Assembly: GCF_000403355.2 (NCBI RefSeq)
Contig: NZ_KE159646.1
Coordinates: 1,017,226 to 1,081,225 of the forward strand
Direction of reading: 5' to 3'
Length of the DNA: 64,000 nucleotides
Origin: Adlercreutzia caecimuris B7
GTDB taxonomy: Bacteria > Actinomycetota > Coriobacteriia > Coriobacteriales > Eggerthellaceae
Both the position numbers and the translations under genes were made by a program. This document shows positions 11,261 through 20,350 of the stretch, piece by piece. Under the pieces are notes generated by a model. That model was not told where the DNA came from. It made no database searches and saw nothing but the letters and a program-made list of their open reading frames with translations. Each line of letters opens with the position of its first letter. Position 1 is the first letter of the stretch.

Positions 11261-12295
11261 TCAGTAGTGCGTCAGATCCTCCGAATTCACGCGGCCGCGG
11301 AACGTGCGGTAGATGATGACGTGGTAGGCCAGCACGAGCGGCAGGCCGATGCACAAGATGATGGACATCCACGTCAGCGACAGCTCCGAGGAGGCCGCGT
11401 TGAAGATGGTGATGGCCGGGCCGACGGAATCGGGCGTGGCGTTCACCAGCACGGGGAACATCGAGCAGGCCAAAAGCGCCACCAACGCGACCATCACCGC
11501 CGACTGGGCCAGAAACGCCTTCAGATCGTCGTCCCGGAAGCGCCCCACGGCAACAGAGGCGGCCAGTCCCACCACCACAAGGGCGGCGAACAGCCAGCGC
11601 AGCACCGAGAGCGCGGGATCCATCTCGGTTCCCACGATGGCCAGAGCGTACACCGATACCACGGCGAACAGGGCAAGCGCGATCACCTGCAAGGGCACGC
11701 GCAGGCGCACCGCGCGAGCCCGCAGCTCGCTTCCGAGCGGTGCCTTCAGGGCAGTCCAGGCAGCACCGGCGGCCAGGAACATCGCCAGGCCCAGAAGGCC
11801 TGTCAGCAGCGTAAAGGGCGTCACAAGGCCCAGCAGGGGCACGCCCGCGTAGTCGCCGATCGCATCCATCGGGATACCCGCGAAGATGTTGCCCACGGCC
11901 ACGCCGAGCAGCAGCGCCGGCAGAAGCGATCCGATAAAGAAGCAGCCGTCCCACAGCTTCGCCCAACCCGGATCGCCCGCGCGAAACTCGAAGGACACCG
12001 CGCGCACGATAAGGCCGAACAACACGAGCATCACCGCGAGGTAGAAGCCTGAGAACGTCGTGGCGTAGGCGTTCGGGAAGGCCGCGAACAGGGCGCCGCC
12101 CGCGGTGAGCAGCCACACCTCGTTGCCGTCCCACACCGGGCCGATGGCCCGGCGCAGCACCGCACGCTCCCCGTCGTTTCTCGCGATGAAGGGCGAGAGC
12201 ACGCCGACGCCCAGATCGAACCCGTCCAGCACGAAGTAGCCGGCGATAAGCACGAAGATGAGGAAGAACCACAGCACGCTTAGGAACTCGAACAT
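11261..12295 (-). CDS. cydB: Cytochrome bd ubiquinol/menaquinol oxidase subunit II
   Basis: 344 aa hydrophobic protein with eight or nine membrane helices, the partner of CydA. The N-terminal FVLDGFDLGVGVLSPF stretch is the family signature, and WDGNEVWLLTAGGALFAAFP follows. The start at 12295 lies 2 bp after the cydA stop, so the two are co-translated. Cytochrome bd is a high-affinity quinol oxidase that in largely anaerobic gut bacteria scavenges oxygen. Confidence 0.95.
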   Translation of the reverse strand: MFEFLSVLWFFLIFVLIAGYFVLDGFDLGVGVLSPFIARNDGERAVLRRAIGPVWDGNEVWLLTAGGALFAAFPNAYATTFSGFYLAVMLVLFGLIVRAVSFEFRAGDPGWAKLWDGCFFIGSLLPALLLGVAVGNIFAGIPMDAIGDYAGVPLLGLVTPFTLLTGLLGLAMFLAAGAAWTALKAPLGSELRARAVRLRVPLQVIALALFAVVSVYALAIVGTEMDPALSVLRWLFAALVVVGLAASVAVGRFRDDDLKAFLAQSAVMVALVALLACSMFPVLVNATPDSVGPAITIFNAASSELSLTWMSIILCIGLPLVLAYHVIIYRTFRGRVNSEDLTHY

Positions 12296-12297
12296 GG

Positions 12298-13758
12298 CTA
12301 CTCGCCTCCCCTCTCGACGGCATCGCCCGCAGCCGCGGCAGCCGGCGCCGCCTCGTCCAGCTGGCGGTCGAGCACGTCATCGCCGCCCTCGACGGGACCT
12401 TCCTTGATGAAACGGCCGATCACACGCGCCCAACCCACGAGCAGCACCGCGTACACCAGCACGAACAGCGCAAGCGTCAGCCACAGCTCGGGAGCCGACA
12501 CCGACATCGAGATGCCGTCGGCGGTAAGCAGCGACACGCCCTCAGGACCGGTCACGCTCGGGTATACCACCCAGGGCTGGCGCCCCACCTCGGCGGTGAT
12601 CCACCCGGTCTGGATGGCAATGAACGGCCAGATCGGCGAGAGCACCGCAGCCCACTGCAGCCAGCGCATCTTCGCGATACGGCCGCCTCGGAACGTGAAC
12701 ACGAGCACGAGGATGCTCGTGAGCATGATGAGCCCGTACATGGCCACCATGAGGTGGTAGCTCTGGAACACCAGATTCACCGGCATGTCCTCCACCACCA
12801 TGTCGCCGTACTCCTCGGTCTGAGCGAGCTCGTTGAGACCCGGGTATTCCGTCTCGAAGTTGCCCGTGGCCAGAAAGCTCGTACCACCGGGAATGGCGAA
12901 GGGGGCGATGACCTCCTGGGTTTCCTCGTCCACGATGCCCACGGCGTAGAGCGGGGGCACCTCGGAGTCGTACATGCCCTCCATCATGGCGAGCTTGGTG
13001 GGCTGCTCCTCCCATACCACCACGGCCGAGGCGTGGGCGAACACGATCATGGCGCAGGAGGTGACGATGCCCACCACCGCGGCGATGCGCATGGTCTTCA
13101 TGGCGAACTCGGCATGGCGGCCCTTCAGCATGTACCAGCCGGCCACGGCCATGGCCACGAACGCGCCCATGATGAGCAGCGCGTCTACCGTATGGGTGTA
13201 ACGGGCGAAGATGGACGGATTGAAGGCAGCCGCGAAGAAATCGGTGATGACCGCCTCGGTACCCTCGGCGTTCAGCTCGCCGCCGGCGGGCGTCTGCATC
13301 CACGAGTTCGCGATGAGGATCCACAGAGCCGACAGGCACGATCCGGCCCAGACGAGCCAGGCGGACACCATGTAGAACTTCGGCGAGACGCGCTTGCGCC
13401 CGAACAGCAGCACGCCGAGGAAGACAGACTCCAGGAAGAAGGCGAACAGCGCCTCGGCGGCCAACGGCGCCCCGAAGATATCGCCTACGAACCGCGAGTA
13501 GTTCGCCCAGTTCGTGCCGAAGGAGAACTCCATGGTAATGCCCGTGGCCACTCCGATGGCGAAGGTCGCGGTGAACACTTTCACCCAGAACTTCGTCGCC
13601 GCAGCGTCCTCGGGTTTGCGGGTGCGATAGTAGCGCGTCTCGTTGATGGCCAAAATGAGCCCGAGTCCGATGGACAGGGGCACGAACAGGAAGTGGTAGG
13701 CCACCGTCAGCGCGAATTGAATACGCGACAGCAGCGCCACATCAGCGAAAGCCTCCAT
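12298..13758 (-). CDS. cydA: Cytochrome bd oxidase subunit I
   Basis: 486 aa. Conserved features: the haem-ligand histidine region VAYHFLFVPLSIGLGL near the N-terminus, a second histidine in RYTHTVDALL, the GRQPW motif (EVGRQPWVVYPSV) and a menaquinol/quinol-binding loop of the short type. About nine membrane helices. The ATG at 13758 has AAAGGGGG 7 nt upstream. It is the first gene of cydAB and is preceded by a promoter-like region, with a SARP-type regulator gene immediately upstream on the same strand. Confidence 0.96.
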   Translation of the reverse strand: MEAFADVALLSRIQFALTVAYHFLFVPLSIGLGLILAINETRYYRTRKPEDAAATKFWVKVFTATFAIGVATGITMEFSFGTNWANYSRFVGDIFGAPLAAEALFAFFLESVFLGVLLFGRKRVSPKFYMVSAWLVWAGSCLSALWILIANSWMQTPAGGELNAEGTEAVITDFFAAAFNPSIFARYTHTVDALLIMGAFVAMAVAGWYMLKGRHAEFAMKTMRIAAVVGIVTSCAMIVFAHASAVVVWEEQPTKLAMMEGMYDSEVPPLYAVGIVDEETQEVIAPFAIPGGTSFLATGNFETEYPGLNELAQTEEYGDMVVEDMPVNLVFQSYHLMVAMYGLIMLTSILVLVFTFRGGRIAKMRWLQWAAVLSPIWPFIAIQTGWITAEVGRQPWVVYPSVTGPEGVSLLTADGISMSVSAPELWLTLALFVLVYAVLLVGWARVIGRFIKEGPVEGGDDVLDRQLDEAAPAAAAAGDAVERGGE

Positions 13759-13854
13759 GGCACACCCCCTTTCGCAATCGGTCCGGCGCACCCCTCGTTT
13801 GCAGCCGGACGCCAATAGATGATGAGCCGCCTTGTCGAAAAGCGGCCATCGTCC

Positions 13855-13899
13855 ATAATACCTATTTTCCAGAGCACGCCAAGTGTCAGCCTCGTGACA
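13855..13899 (-). promoter_or_regulatory. Candidate cydAB promoter with inverted repeat
   Basis: On the minus strand TTGGCG (13877-13882), a 16-bp spacer and TATTAT (13855-13860) make a sigma-70-like promoter about 97 bp before cydA. Directly upstream is an inverted repeat TGTCA-6-TGACA (13884-13899), placed where an activator could bind. The adjacent SARP regulator is the obvious candidate; this is inference. Confidence 0.55.
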
Positions 13900-13908
13900 G
13901 CGGCCCGG

Positions 13909-16488
13909 CTAGGCCAACACGCCCGGCTCCTCTTCGATTACCCGCTGGTAGAGGGCTCCCAGCTGCCGCGAGGGATCCAATCCCAGAGAGTCGGCCAGAT
14001 GCCGGCGGCAGGCGTGATAGGTCGCCACAGCCCCGCTGCGCTGGCCGGCGCCCAACTGCGCCTCCATGAGCGCCGCGTAGGCGTCTTCCCGGCTCGCATC
14101 GCGCTCGAGCGCCGCACGGGCGAACCAGAGCGCGCCTTGGGGCTCGCCGGCGGCGCGCAGCCGAACCGAGGCCGCCACGAGCCCGTCGACGAGCTCCAGC
14201 GAGAAGCGCTCGCGGAAGCCGTCGATAACTTCGTTACCCGTCTCGGACGGGGCGAGCTCGCCTGAGAACATCGTTCTCACCTGCTCGAAAAGCCGCTCCC
14301 AATTGGTCGTGAGCGCGGCGGAGCCGAACAGCAGCTGACGCACCACGTCCTGAAACTCCATGACGTCGCTGGTAAACAGCGCCGGATCCAGCCGGCATCC
14401 GTAGCGGTCGCGCACCAGATAGGGGCAGGCGCCGTCCGCCGAGAGAATCGACTGCAGGTTCTGCCAGAGCCGGTAGAAGCTCTTGCGACCGGTGCGCGCA
14501 TCGGCGTGCGGCCACAACATGGCCACCAGGTCCTCGCGGGCAAGCTCGCAACCCCGGTGCAGCGCGAGCAGGGCGAGCAGGGCGCGGGATCTTCGGCTCG
14601 CCAGCAGCCGGGGCGACACCTCGCGCCCGCCGATAAAGGCGCGCACGCCCCCGAACAGACGCACTTCCAGAAGCGGCGTGGCGCGGACAAGCGGCGCGGC
14701 GGACACCCCGGCCCGGCGCATCGGGCGACCGCCCGTGGACACGGGAAGCGCCGCAGCATCCTCGGCGCGTGCGGTCCCGGCCGCGCGCTCGCGGCGTACC
14801 CGCGCCGCACACGCCTCCTCCACCAGACCGACCGCAGGCCGCGGAGCGCCGAGCGCCTCCAGCCAGGAGCCGACGCGATCGAGCGCCAGCACGGCCTCTT
14901 CCCCGCCAAAGCCCAGCGAGCGGCCCTCGACGGCGCGCTCCTCGACGATCCCGAGCGCCCAGCGGGCCAGGTAGGCGACTTCATCGGCCTCCTCCCCCGA
15001 GCACGCCGACTCGGGCATCCCACGGGATGCCCGAGCATCGATCGCCCAGGCAACGGCAAGCAGGCAGCCCTGCGCCTCCTCGGTCAGAGCACCCGCCCAC
15101 GATGCGTCGCCCAGACGGCGGCGGCACAGCGTAGAGGCCCTGCTGCCCTCCCGATCGAGCGAAACCTCCACAAGCAGCGCCAACAGCTCGTCGGACGGAC
15201 AGCCCTTGTGCCCGGCCCCGGCATCTCCGCGCCGCGCCTCGAGCCAAGGGACCATCACCTCCTCCATGCGGCGACGCACCTCGGCAGTTCCCTGACGATG
15301 GGCGCACAGGGCCGCGGCGACCTTCAGCGAAGTCGGAGCGAGCGTCGCCGACACTACCTTGCGGGCGAAATCGAGCGCTTGGGCGCGACGGCCCAGCTGG
15401 GCGTAGGCGCAGGCCACCATGGCATTGACCGAGAAGCGCTCGGCCAGCTTCGCACGGCAGGCCACCTCGTAGAGCCGGCACACCTCCCCGGCCGCGCCCT
15501 GGCGCACCAGCTCCCAGCCGCACCGGCCGAGCCACGCCCCCACCGTGGCCCGCGGCGCCACGGCGCCCACCAGCGATGCGGCCCGCGGCCCCTCCCCCGC
15601 GCTGAGAAGGCGGTCGGCCAGAAGGCACGTCAAGTCTCCCCGGCGCCCGCATCCCACCGCCCGGGCCATCGGTTCCATGGCCCCCGCGAAGGCCCGCACG
15701 ACCACTCCCAGATCGAGCGGTGCCGCCCGAAACGTCTCCTCGTCCTCGTCGATGCCGAGAAACGGGTAGGCCGCGCCCAGACAGGCCCACGCCTCGTCGC
15801 CCCGATCGGCTCCCAGAAGCGCCCGCAGGTCGCCTTTTTGGCCCCGCCCCATCACGAGCATGGCCCAAAGGGCAGCACGCAGATCGGCGGGCAATTCCTC
15901 ATGGGCGCATCCCTCTGCGAGAAACGAGGGGCCATCGGCGGCCCAGATCAGGCATGCCACGCGCGCCGCAGGCTCCTCGGGAAGGGACCCGGCGGCGCAC
16001 TCCCCCTCGTCGACCAGCAGCAACGACCCGTCCACGACAAGCGCATCGGGCACCAGGCCGCTTGCGCTGTCGCAGCCCGGCGTCGTCGTCGCCACCACTT
16101 CGATATGCGCCGCCATCAGGTTGCCGACAAGGGCGGCAAAACGCTCGGCGCGCTCCTCGTCCAGCAGCGGCACATCGGCGAAGACGACGAGCGCCGTCTT
16201 CTCGTCGACTGTTTCCAAGTTCGCCGCCAAGCTTCCCTCGTCCAGATCGCGCAGGAAGCAGGGCGACGCGGCGTTGATCCAGAACACATGGCGAAAGCCG
16301 AACATCGTCTCGGCGTACTCGGCTGCCAGCATCGCCTTGCCGAAACCGTGCGGCGCGACCAGGAAGCGGGCACGCCGTCGCTCGCGGGCGAGCAGCGCCA
16401 CCCGCGCGGGACGGCTGTGGTAACGCGGGGCCTGAACGCGGGCGGGACGCTGGCCGCGGCACGCGCTCTGATATACGAAACGGGTCAT
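13909..16488 (-). CDS. Large SARP/BTAD regulator with degenerate NTPase domain
   Basis: 859 aa. The N-terminal part resembles a STAND/LuxR-LAL ATPase: FLVAPHGFGKAMLAAEYA keeps the P-loop lysine (K51) but has Ala instead of Ser/Thr after it, and TALVVFADVPLLDEE follows as a Walker B-like strand. The middle (about 250-590) is helical and repeat-like. The C-terminus holds an OmpR-type winged helix (about 607-685, beginning LEVRLFGGVRAFIGGREVSP) and a bacterial transcriptional activation domain (about 705-855, ending LADSLGLDPSRQLGALYQRV). Start ATG 16488 has AAAGGAG 7 nt upstream. It sits just before cydAB on the same strand, suggesting it regulates them; the effector is unknown. Confidence 0.85.
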   Translation of the reverse strand: MTRFVYQSACRGQRPARVQAPRYHSRPARVALLARERRRARFLVAPHGFGKAMLAAEYAETMFGFRHVFWINAASPCFLRDLDEGSLAANLETVDEKTALVVFADVPLLDEERAERFAALVGNLMAAHIEVVATTTPGCDSASGLVPDALVVDGSLLLVDEGECAAGSLPEEPAARVACLIWAADGPSFLAEGCAHEELPADLRAALWAMLVMGRGQKGDLRALLGADRGDEAWACLGAAYPFLGIDEDEETFRAAPLDLGVVVRAFAGAMEPMARAVGCGRRGDLTCLLADRLLSAGEGPRAASLVGAVAPRATVGAWLGRCGWELVRQGAAGEVCRLYEVACRAKLAERFSVNAMVACAYAQLGRRAQALDFARKVVSATLAPTSLKVAAALCAHRQGTAEVRRRMEEVMVPWLEARRGDAGAGHKGCPSDELLALLVEVSLDREGSRASTLCRRRLGDASWAGALTEEAQGCLLAVAWAIDARASRGMPESACSGEEADEVAYLARWALGIVEERAVEGRSLGFGGEEAVLALDRVGSWLEALGAPRPAVGLVEEACAARVRRERAAGTARAEDAAALPVSTGGRPMRRAGVSAAPLVRATPLLEVRLFGGVRAFIGGREVSPRLLASRRSRALLALLALHRGCELAREDLVAMLWPHADARTGRKSFYRLWQNLQSILSADGACPYLVRDRYGCRLDPALFTSDVMEFQDVVRQLLFGSAALTTNWERLFEQVRTMFSGELAPSETGNEVIDGFRERFSLELVDGLVAASVRLRAAGEPQGALWFARAALERDASREDAYAALMEAQLGAGQRSGAVATYHACRRHLADSLGLDPSRQLGALYQRVIEEEPGVLA

Positions 16489-16677
16489 ACGGGGCTCCTT
16501 TCCCAGAACCAACGAGATACGCTGCCACCCTAGGACCGGCGCGCCGTCCCGGCAACGGGCAATGGCGCCGCGCAGGCTCCTGCGCCCCATCGGCAGGTTT
16601 CGCGCAGGAGGAGGACAGCCCCGCCCGCAGGTCATTCTCCCCGCCTGCAGCGGCGTCAGCCGGATCGTCGCGCGCCA

Positions 16678-16710
16678 CCTCCAGGTTGCCTCCAGGTTGC
16701 CTCCAGGTCG
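16678..16710 (-). promoter_or_regulatory. Triple 11-bp direct repeat, candidate SARP operator
   Basis: Three head-to-tail 11-bp units, CCTCCAGGTTG twice and CCTCCAGGTCG once on the plus strand. One helical turn per unit is the spacing typical of sites bound by SARP-family activators. The array lies about 190 bp upstream of the SARP start. A GACGAT hexamer 8 bp beyond the last repeat could be a poor -10. Function is inferred. Confidence 0.55.
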
Positions 16711-16861
16711 GACAGGCTGCCATCTGCTCGCTGCGCCCAGGCAGCCGCGAGGAAGCCGACAGGGCATCGGCGCAGGGCACGCAGCGGAATCGGGAGCGCG
16801 AAAAGGGGTGTGCGCCACGACTTCTCCACGGTTCGGGCGAACCGCACCCGATTTCGCCCCG

Positions 16862-16897
16862 AAACGAAAAGAAGCCGGAAGCTCTTCGCCTCCGGCT
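16862..16897 (-). terminator. Terminator of the rplU-rsfS cluster
   Basis: Stem AGCCGGA/TCCGGCT with a GC-closed inner part, followed on the minus strand by TTCTTTTCGTTT. It lies just after the rsfS stop. Confidence 0.75.
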
Positions 16898-16920
16898 CCT
16901 CTCGCGTGGCAATCTCGGCT

Positions 16921-17361
16921 CTAGGCCGGCGTTTTCCCGAGCATCTTCGCGATGCGGTCGGAGTAGGTCAGATCGGGAAGACCGGCCTCGGCGGCCAAGT
17001 CCACCGTGGGCGCGTCGTTCCACAGCGCCTCGAGACGGTAGTACTCGCGAGTCTCGGGCATGAACACGTGCACCACGATGTTGCCGTAGTCGAGCAGCGA
17101 CCAGCTGCCGTCCGGCGACACCTCCCGGTGGCTCGGCTTGATGCCCGCCTTCTCGCGCAGCTCATCCTCGATCTCGTCGATGATGGCATCCACCTGGCGC
17201 GAGTTGGCGGCCGTGGCAATGACGAAGTAGTCGGTTACCCCGATGAGCTCGCGCACCTCCTGCACCATGATGTCGGTGGCCTTCTTCTCGTCAGCGGCCT
17301 GGGCTGCGATAATCGCGCACTTCCGCGAGAAGGCTGCCTGCTCGGCAACGGCGTCGGTCAT
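16921..17361 (-). CDS. rsfS: Ribosome silencing factor RsfS
   Basis: 146 aa member of the RsfS/DUF143/Iojap family, which binds ribosomal protein L14 and blocks subunit joining under nutrient limitation. The core VTDYFVIATAANSRQVDAI and SLLDYGNIVVHVFMPETREYY are typical. The ATG at 17361 (MTDAVAEQAAF) has GGAGG about 6 nt upstream and gives the family length; an upstream in-frame start lacks support. It is the last gene of the cluster, after nadD/yqeK, a widespread gene order. Confidence 0.95.
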   Translation of the reverse strand: MTDAVAEQAAFSRKCAIIAAQAADEKKATDIMVQEVRELIGVTDYFVIATAANSRQVDAIIDEIEDELREKAGIKPSHREVSPDGSWSLLDYGNIVVHVFMPETREYYRLEALWNDAPTVDLAAEAGLPDLTYSDRIAKMLGKTPA

Positions 17362-17443
17362 AGCTATCCTCCCATTCCCAAGGAACGTCTCGTATTCGAA
17401 TTGCACAGCTTAGCACAAGGTTGTGAAGACCCGCTGCACCGGA

Positions 17444-18775
17444 TCAGGCACGGCCGTAGGGCATCGGGTCGTCGGAGCCGCTGGCAACGAAGGGGCGGCG
17501 GGCGGGCATGTACGCGTTCCAAATGTCCACGGTCTTGGAGTAGATGTGGCTTTTGCGCTCCATCATCAGCTCCACCCAGTAGGCGTACACCTCCACGAAC
17601 AGCTCGCGCAGGCCCATCTTGCCGATCTGGCGGCGCAGTTTCTCCACCCGCTTGCCCTCGCGTCCCGGCTCCAGCGCATCGGCGATGTAGAGCACCATGT
17701 CCAGATCGCTCATATCCGGAGCACCCAGGGTATGGCGCTCGATGGCCTGCAGGAGCGCCGGCGAGAGCTCGGGGAAATCGCGGCCCAAAGCGCGGGCGGC
17801 CGTGATGCCGTGAAGCACCCGCGGCATGGATCGCAGCTCGTCGGATAGCTCCAGACCAAGCTCGTCAGCTCGAGCGAGAATACCCGGGTCGTCGAGGCCC
17901 TTGTCCCAGTCGTGCAGAAGGCCGGCCAAGCGGGCCTCGCCCTCATCGACCCCGTAGACGCGCGCAAGCTCGCCGGCAGCGTCGGACACCCCGAGGCTGT
18001 GGCGGAACCGGCGCGGCCCCACGCGACCCTGCAGCTCGTCACGCCGCGCGGCGAAAAACGGCTCGTCGTTGCGGGCGGCATCTCCGCCGCCTCCCTGCTT
18101 CGCGCCCACGGCCCTCTCCCCTTCCCCGCGCGCTTCGTAAAGCCCGCGTCTCTCGATAAAGCTCGCCACCTCATCGGGCACCAGATAGCGAATCGGCTCG
18201 CCGGCCGCCACCCGCGCCCGCAGCGCACGGGAGGCGATGTCCAGCGGCGGGACCGGCACCAAGACCGGCTCGATGCCGCACGCCGCGCGGATGCGGGCCA
18301 GCGCAGGCGCGTCCACCGTCGCCCCGGGACGCGTGGCCACGGCGAAGGAGGCGAGGCCCCCCAAGGAGGCGGCCTCGTGCCAGCGGTCCAGCGTCAGGAA
18401 GCTGTCGGCGCCCATGATGAAGACGATCTCGCAGCCCGCGGGCAGCCGGCGACGCAACTCGCGCAGCGTGTCGGCGGTGTAGGTCACCCCGGCACGCTCC
18501 ACCTCGAGCCCACTGTAGGCCAGACGGGGGTTGTCCGCCACGGCCAGATCGGCCATGGACAGGCGGTCCTCCGCGCTCGCCGCCGCGGTATCCCGCTTGA
18601 AAGAGGGAACGCCGGCGGGCATGAGCACCACCCGGTCGAGCCCGAGGGCGGCTCCCACCGCCTCGGCGCAGACGAGATGCGCCGCATGCACCGGATCGAA
18701 GGTGCCCCCGAGGATGCCGATGCGTCGGCCTTCCTCCTTCTCGGGCACCCATTCGTTGGAGCGAACGTGGCCCAT
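17444..18775 (-). CDS. nadD: Fused nicotinate-nucleotide adenylyltransferase and YqeK HD hydrolase
   Basis: 443 aa two-domain protein. Residues of about 18-215 are NadD: GILGGTFDPVHAAHL holds the GxFDPxHxxH nucleotide-binding motif, MPAGVPSFKRD follows, and IASRALRARV takes the place of the ISSTxIR motif. Residues of about 245-425 are a YqeK-type HD domain, with RRFRHSLGV at its start and the metal-binding HD in LAGLLHDWDKG. NadD makes nicotinate adenine dinucleotide for NAD synthesis; YqeK homologues cleave diadenosine tetraphosphate symmetrically. The two are normally separate neighbouring genes. The start lies 5 bp after the proA stop. Confidence 0.92.
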   Translation of the reverse strand: MGHVRSNEWVPEKEEGRRIGILGGTFDPVHAAHLVCAEAVGAALGLDRVVLMPAGVPSFKRDTAAASAEDRLSMADLAVADNPRLAYSGLEVERAGVTYTADTLRELRRRLPAGCEIVFIMGADSFLTLDRWHEAASLGGLASFAVATRPGATVDAPALARIRAACGIEPVLVPVPPLDIASRALRARVAAGEPIRYLVPDEVASFIERRGLYEARGEGERAVGAKQGGGGDAARNDEPFFAARRDELQGRVGPRRFRHSLGVSDAAGELARVYGVDEGEARLAGLLHDWDKGLDDPGILARADELGLELSDELRSMPRVLHGITAARALGRDFPELSPALLQAIERHTLGAPDMSDLDMVLYIADALEPGREGKRVEKLRRQIGKMGLRELFVEVYAYWVELMMERKSHIYSKTVDIWNAYMPARRPFVASGSDDPMPYGRA

Positions 18776-18780
18776 GGCGC

Positions 18781-20082
18781 TTAGGCCCTCACCTGGCCGT
18801 CGCCGCGCAGCACGTACTTGTAGGAGGTGAGCGCGTCGGCGGCGAAGGGGCCGCGGGCGTGGATCTTCTGGGTGGAGATGCCGATCTCGGCCCCGAGGCC
18901 GAACTGGCCTCCGTCGGTGAAGGCCGTGGAGGCATTGGCGTACACCGCAGCGGCATCCACCTGGGAGAGGAAGGCCTCGATGACGGCCTCATCCTCGGCG
19001 ACGACGGCCTCGGAGTGCTTGGTACCGTAGCGGTTCACGTGCTCGATGGCCTCGTCGGACCCTGCCACCGCATGCACGGCCAGATGGGGCCCCAAATACT
19101 CGGTCGCCCAGTCCTCCTCCGTGGCCGGTACCACCGCCGGCGCGGCCTCGTCGGACCTATCGGACAGGGGCAGCCCCGCGGCCTCCGCGATGGCGCGCAC
19201 AGTCGCATCCCCGTGCACGGTGATGCCCGCCTCCAGCAAATCGCGCAGGATAGGCGGCAGCATTTCCGCGGCGGCCGACTCGTCTACCAGCAGCGTCTCG
19301 GCAGCGTTGCACACGCCCAGACGGCGGCACTTCGCATTCATGATAATGTCGTGCGCCATGGCCGGATCGGCCGAGGCGTGCACGTACACATGGCAGTTGC
19401 CCGTGCCCGTCTCGATCACCGGCACCTTCGCGTGCTCCACGCAATGGCGGATGAGCCCGGCACCGCCCCGGGGAATGAGCACGTCCACCAGGCCGTGCAG
19501 CTCCATGAGCACATCGGTGGCGGCGCGGTCGGTGGTGGTGACGGCGCAGATGGAGCCCTCGGGCAGGCCGGCTGAGACGGCGGCTGCGGCCAGAATGTCG
19601 GCGATGGCCTCGTTGGAGCGGGCCGCCAGGCTTCCGCCCCGCAGCACGCAGGCGTTGCCCGACTTCACGCACACACCGGCCGCGTCCGCCGTGACGTTCG
19701 GCCGCGCCTCGTAGACCATGGCCACCACGCCCAGAGGCACGCTCACGCGCCGCAGGCGGATACCGTTGTACAGCGTGGACTCCAGACTCACCTGGCCGAG
19801 CGGATCGGGCAGCTCCCGCAGCTCGTCCAGGGCATCGGCCATGGCGGCCACGCGAGCATCGTCCAGCATGAGCCGGTCGAGCAGGGCCTCGCTCGTGCCC
19901 GCCGCCCGGGCTGCATCCATATCGGCCCCGTTGGCCGTTACGATCTCGGCCGTATGCTCCCGCAGAGCCGCCGCCATAGCCGCAAGCGCCTCGTTGCGCT
20001 CCTCGGCCGTCGTCACCGCCAGCTTCGCGCTGGCCGCCTTCGCCTCCGCCGCCAACAGCGTTATCTCGTCGCGCAACGTCAT
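18781..20082 (-). CDS. proA: Glutamate-5-semialdehyde dehydrogenase (gamma-glutamyl phosphate reductase)
   Basis: 433 aa NADPH-dependent enzyme of proline synthesis, reducing the glutamyl phosphate made by ProB. The catalytic cysteine lies in RRLGVCNAAETLLVDES; the family stretch VYEARPNVTADAAGVCVKSGN precedes it. ATG 20082 (MTLRDEITLLAAEAK) has AAAGAGGG upstream and matches the family start; a further upstream ATG is inside repeat element B. It follows proB with repeat copy B between them, and nadD/yqeK follows after 5 bp. Confidence 0.97.
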   Translation of the reverse strand: MTLRDEITLLAAEAKAASAKLAVTTAEERNEALAAMAAALREHTAEIVTANGADMDAARAAGTSEALLDRLMLDDARVAAMADALDELRELPDPLGQVSLESTLYNGIRLRRVSVPLGVVAMVYEARPNVTADAAGVCVKSGNACVLRGGSLAARSNEAIADILAAAAVSAGLPEGSICAVTTTDRAATDVLMELHGLVDVLIPRGGAGLIRHCVEHAKVPVIETGTGNCHVYVHASADPAMAHDIIMNAKCRRLGVCNAAETLLVDESAAAEMLPPILRDLLEAGITVHGDATVRAIAEAAGLPLSDRSDEAAPAVVPATEEDWATEYLGPHLAVHAVAGSDEAIEHVNRYGTKHSEAVVAEDEAVIEAFLSQVDAAAVYANASTAFTDGGQFGLGAEIGISTQKIHARGPFAADALTSYKYVLRGDGQVRA

Positions 20083-20108
20083 TCGTGCCCTCTTTCTGAC
20101 TTTGCCGG

Positions 20109-20234
20109 GGTGCCCCGCCGGAGGCCCCACGTGCTCAAACAAGTCCTCGCTTTCGTATCTGAAGGTGTGGAAATTTTACACCTTCAGATACGAGACTGCG
20201 GAATCTGCGCGCGAGGGGCCTCCGGCGGGGCACC
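20109..20234 (-). repeat. Nested-hairpin intergenic element, copy B (proB/proA gap)
   Basis: The outer arms 20109-20128 and 20215-20234 are 20 perfectly complementary bases. The inner arms 20153-20168 and 20178-20193 are 16 perfectly complementary bases with a 9-nt A/T-rich loop. The left module (TGCTCAAACAAGTCCTCGCT) and right module (GAGACTGCGGAATCTGCGCG) are diverged forms of those in copies A, C and D. Both stem sequences differ entirely from the other copies, yet the architecture is kept. Confidence 0.8.
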
Positions 20235-20350
20235 TCGCTCGGCCAACGTTGCCGATCTACTCGAAACCCAACGTCGCGCCCAAAACAAGGGGCACGGGCA
20301 GGTGCAGCGTCGGCAGGCCCGTTCGTCCCACAAGGGCGAACGGAACCCGT

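Larger units (their letters stand above)
16489..16920. other. Upstream region of the SARP gene
   Basis: 432 bp without a gene. It contains the 11-bp triple repeat at 16678-16710 and, at the far side, the terminator of the rsfS operon. No convincing ORF. Confidence 0.6.

Noticed and set aside
16678-16710. Short tandem repeat as replication iteron or CRISPR remnant
   Set aside because: Only three 11-bp units, no replication genes, and position and spacing fit an operator better.
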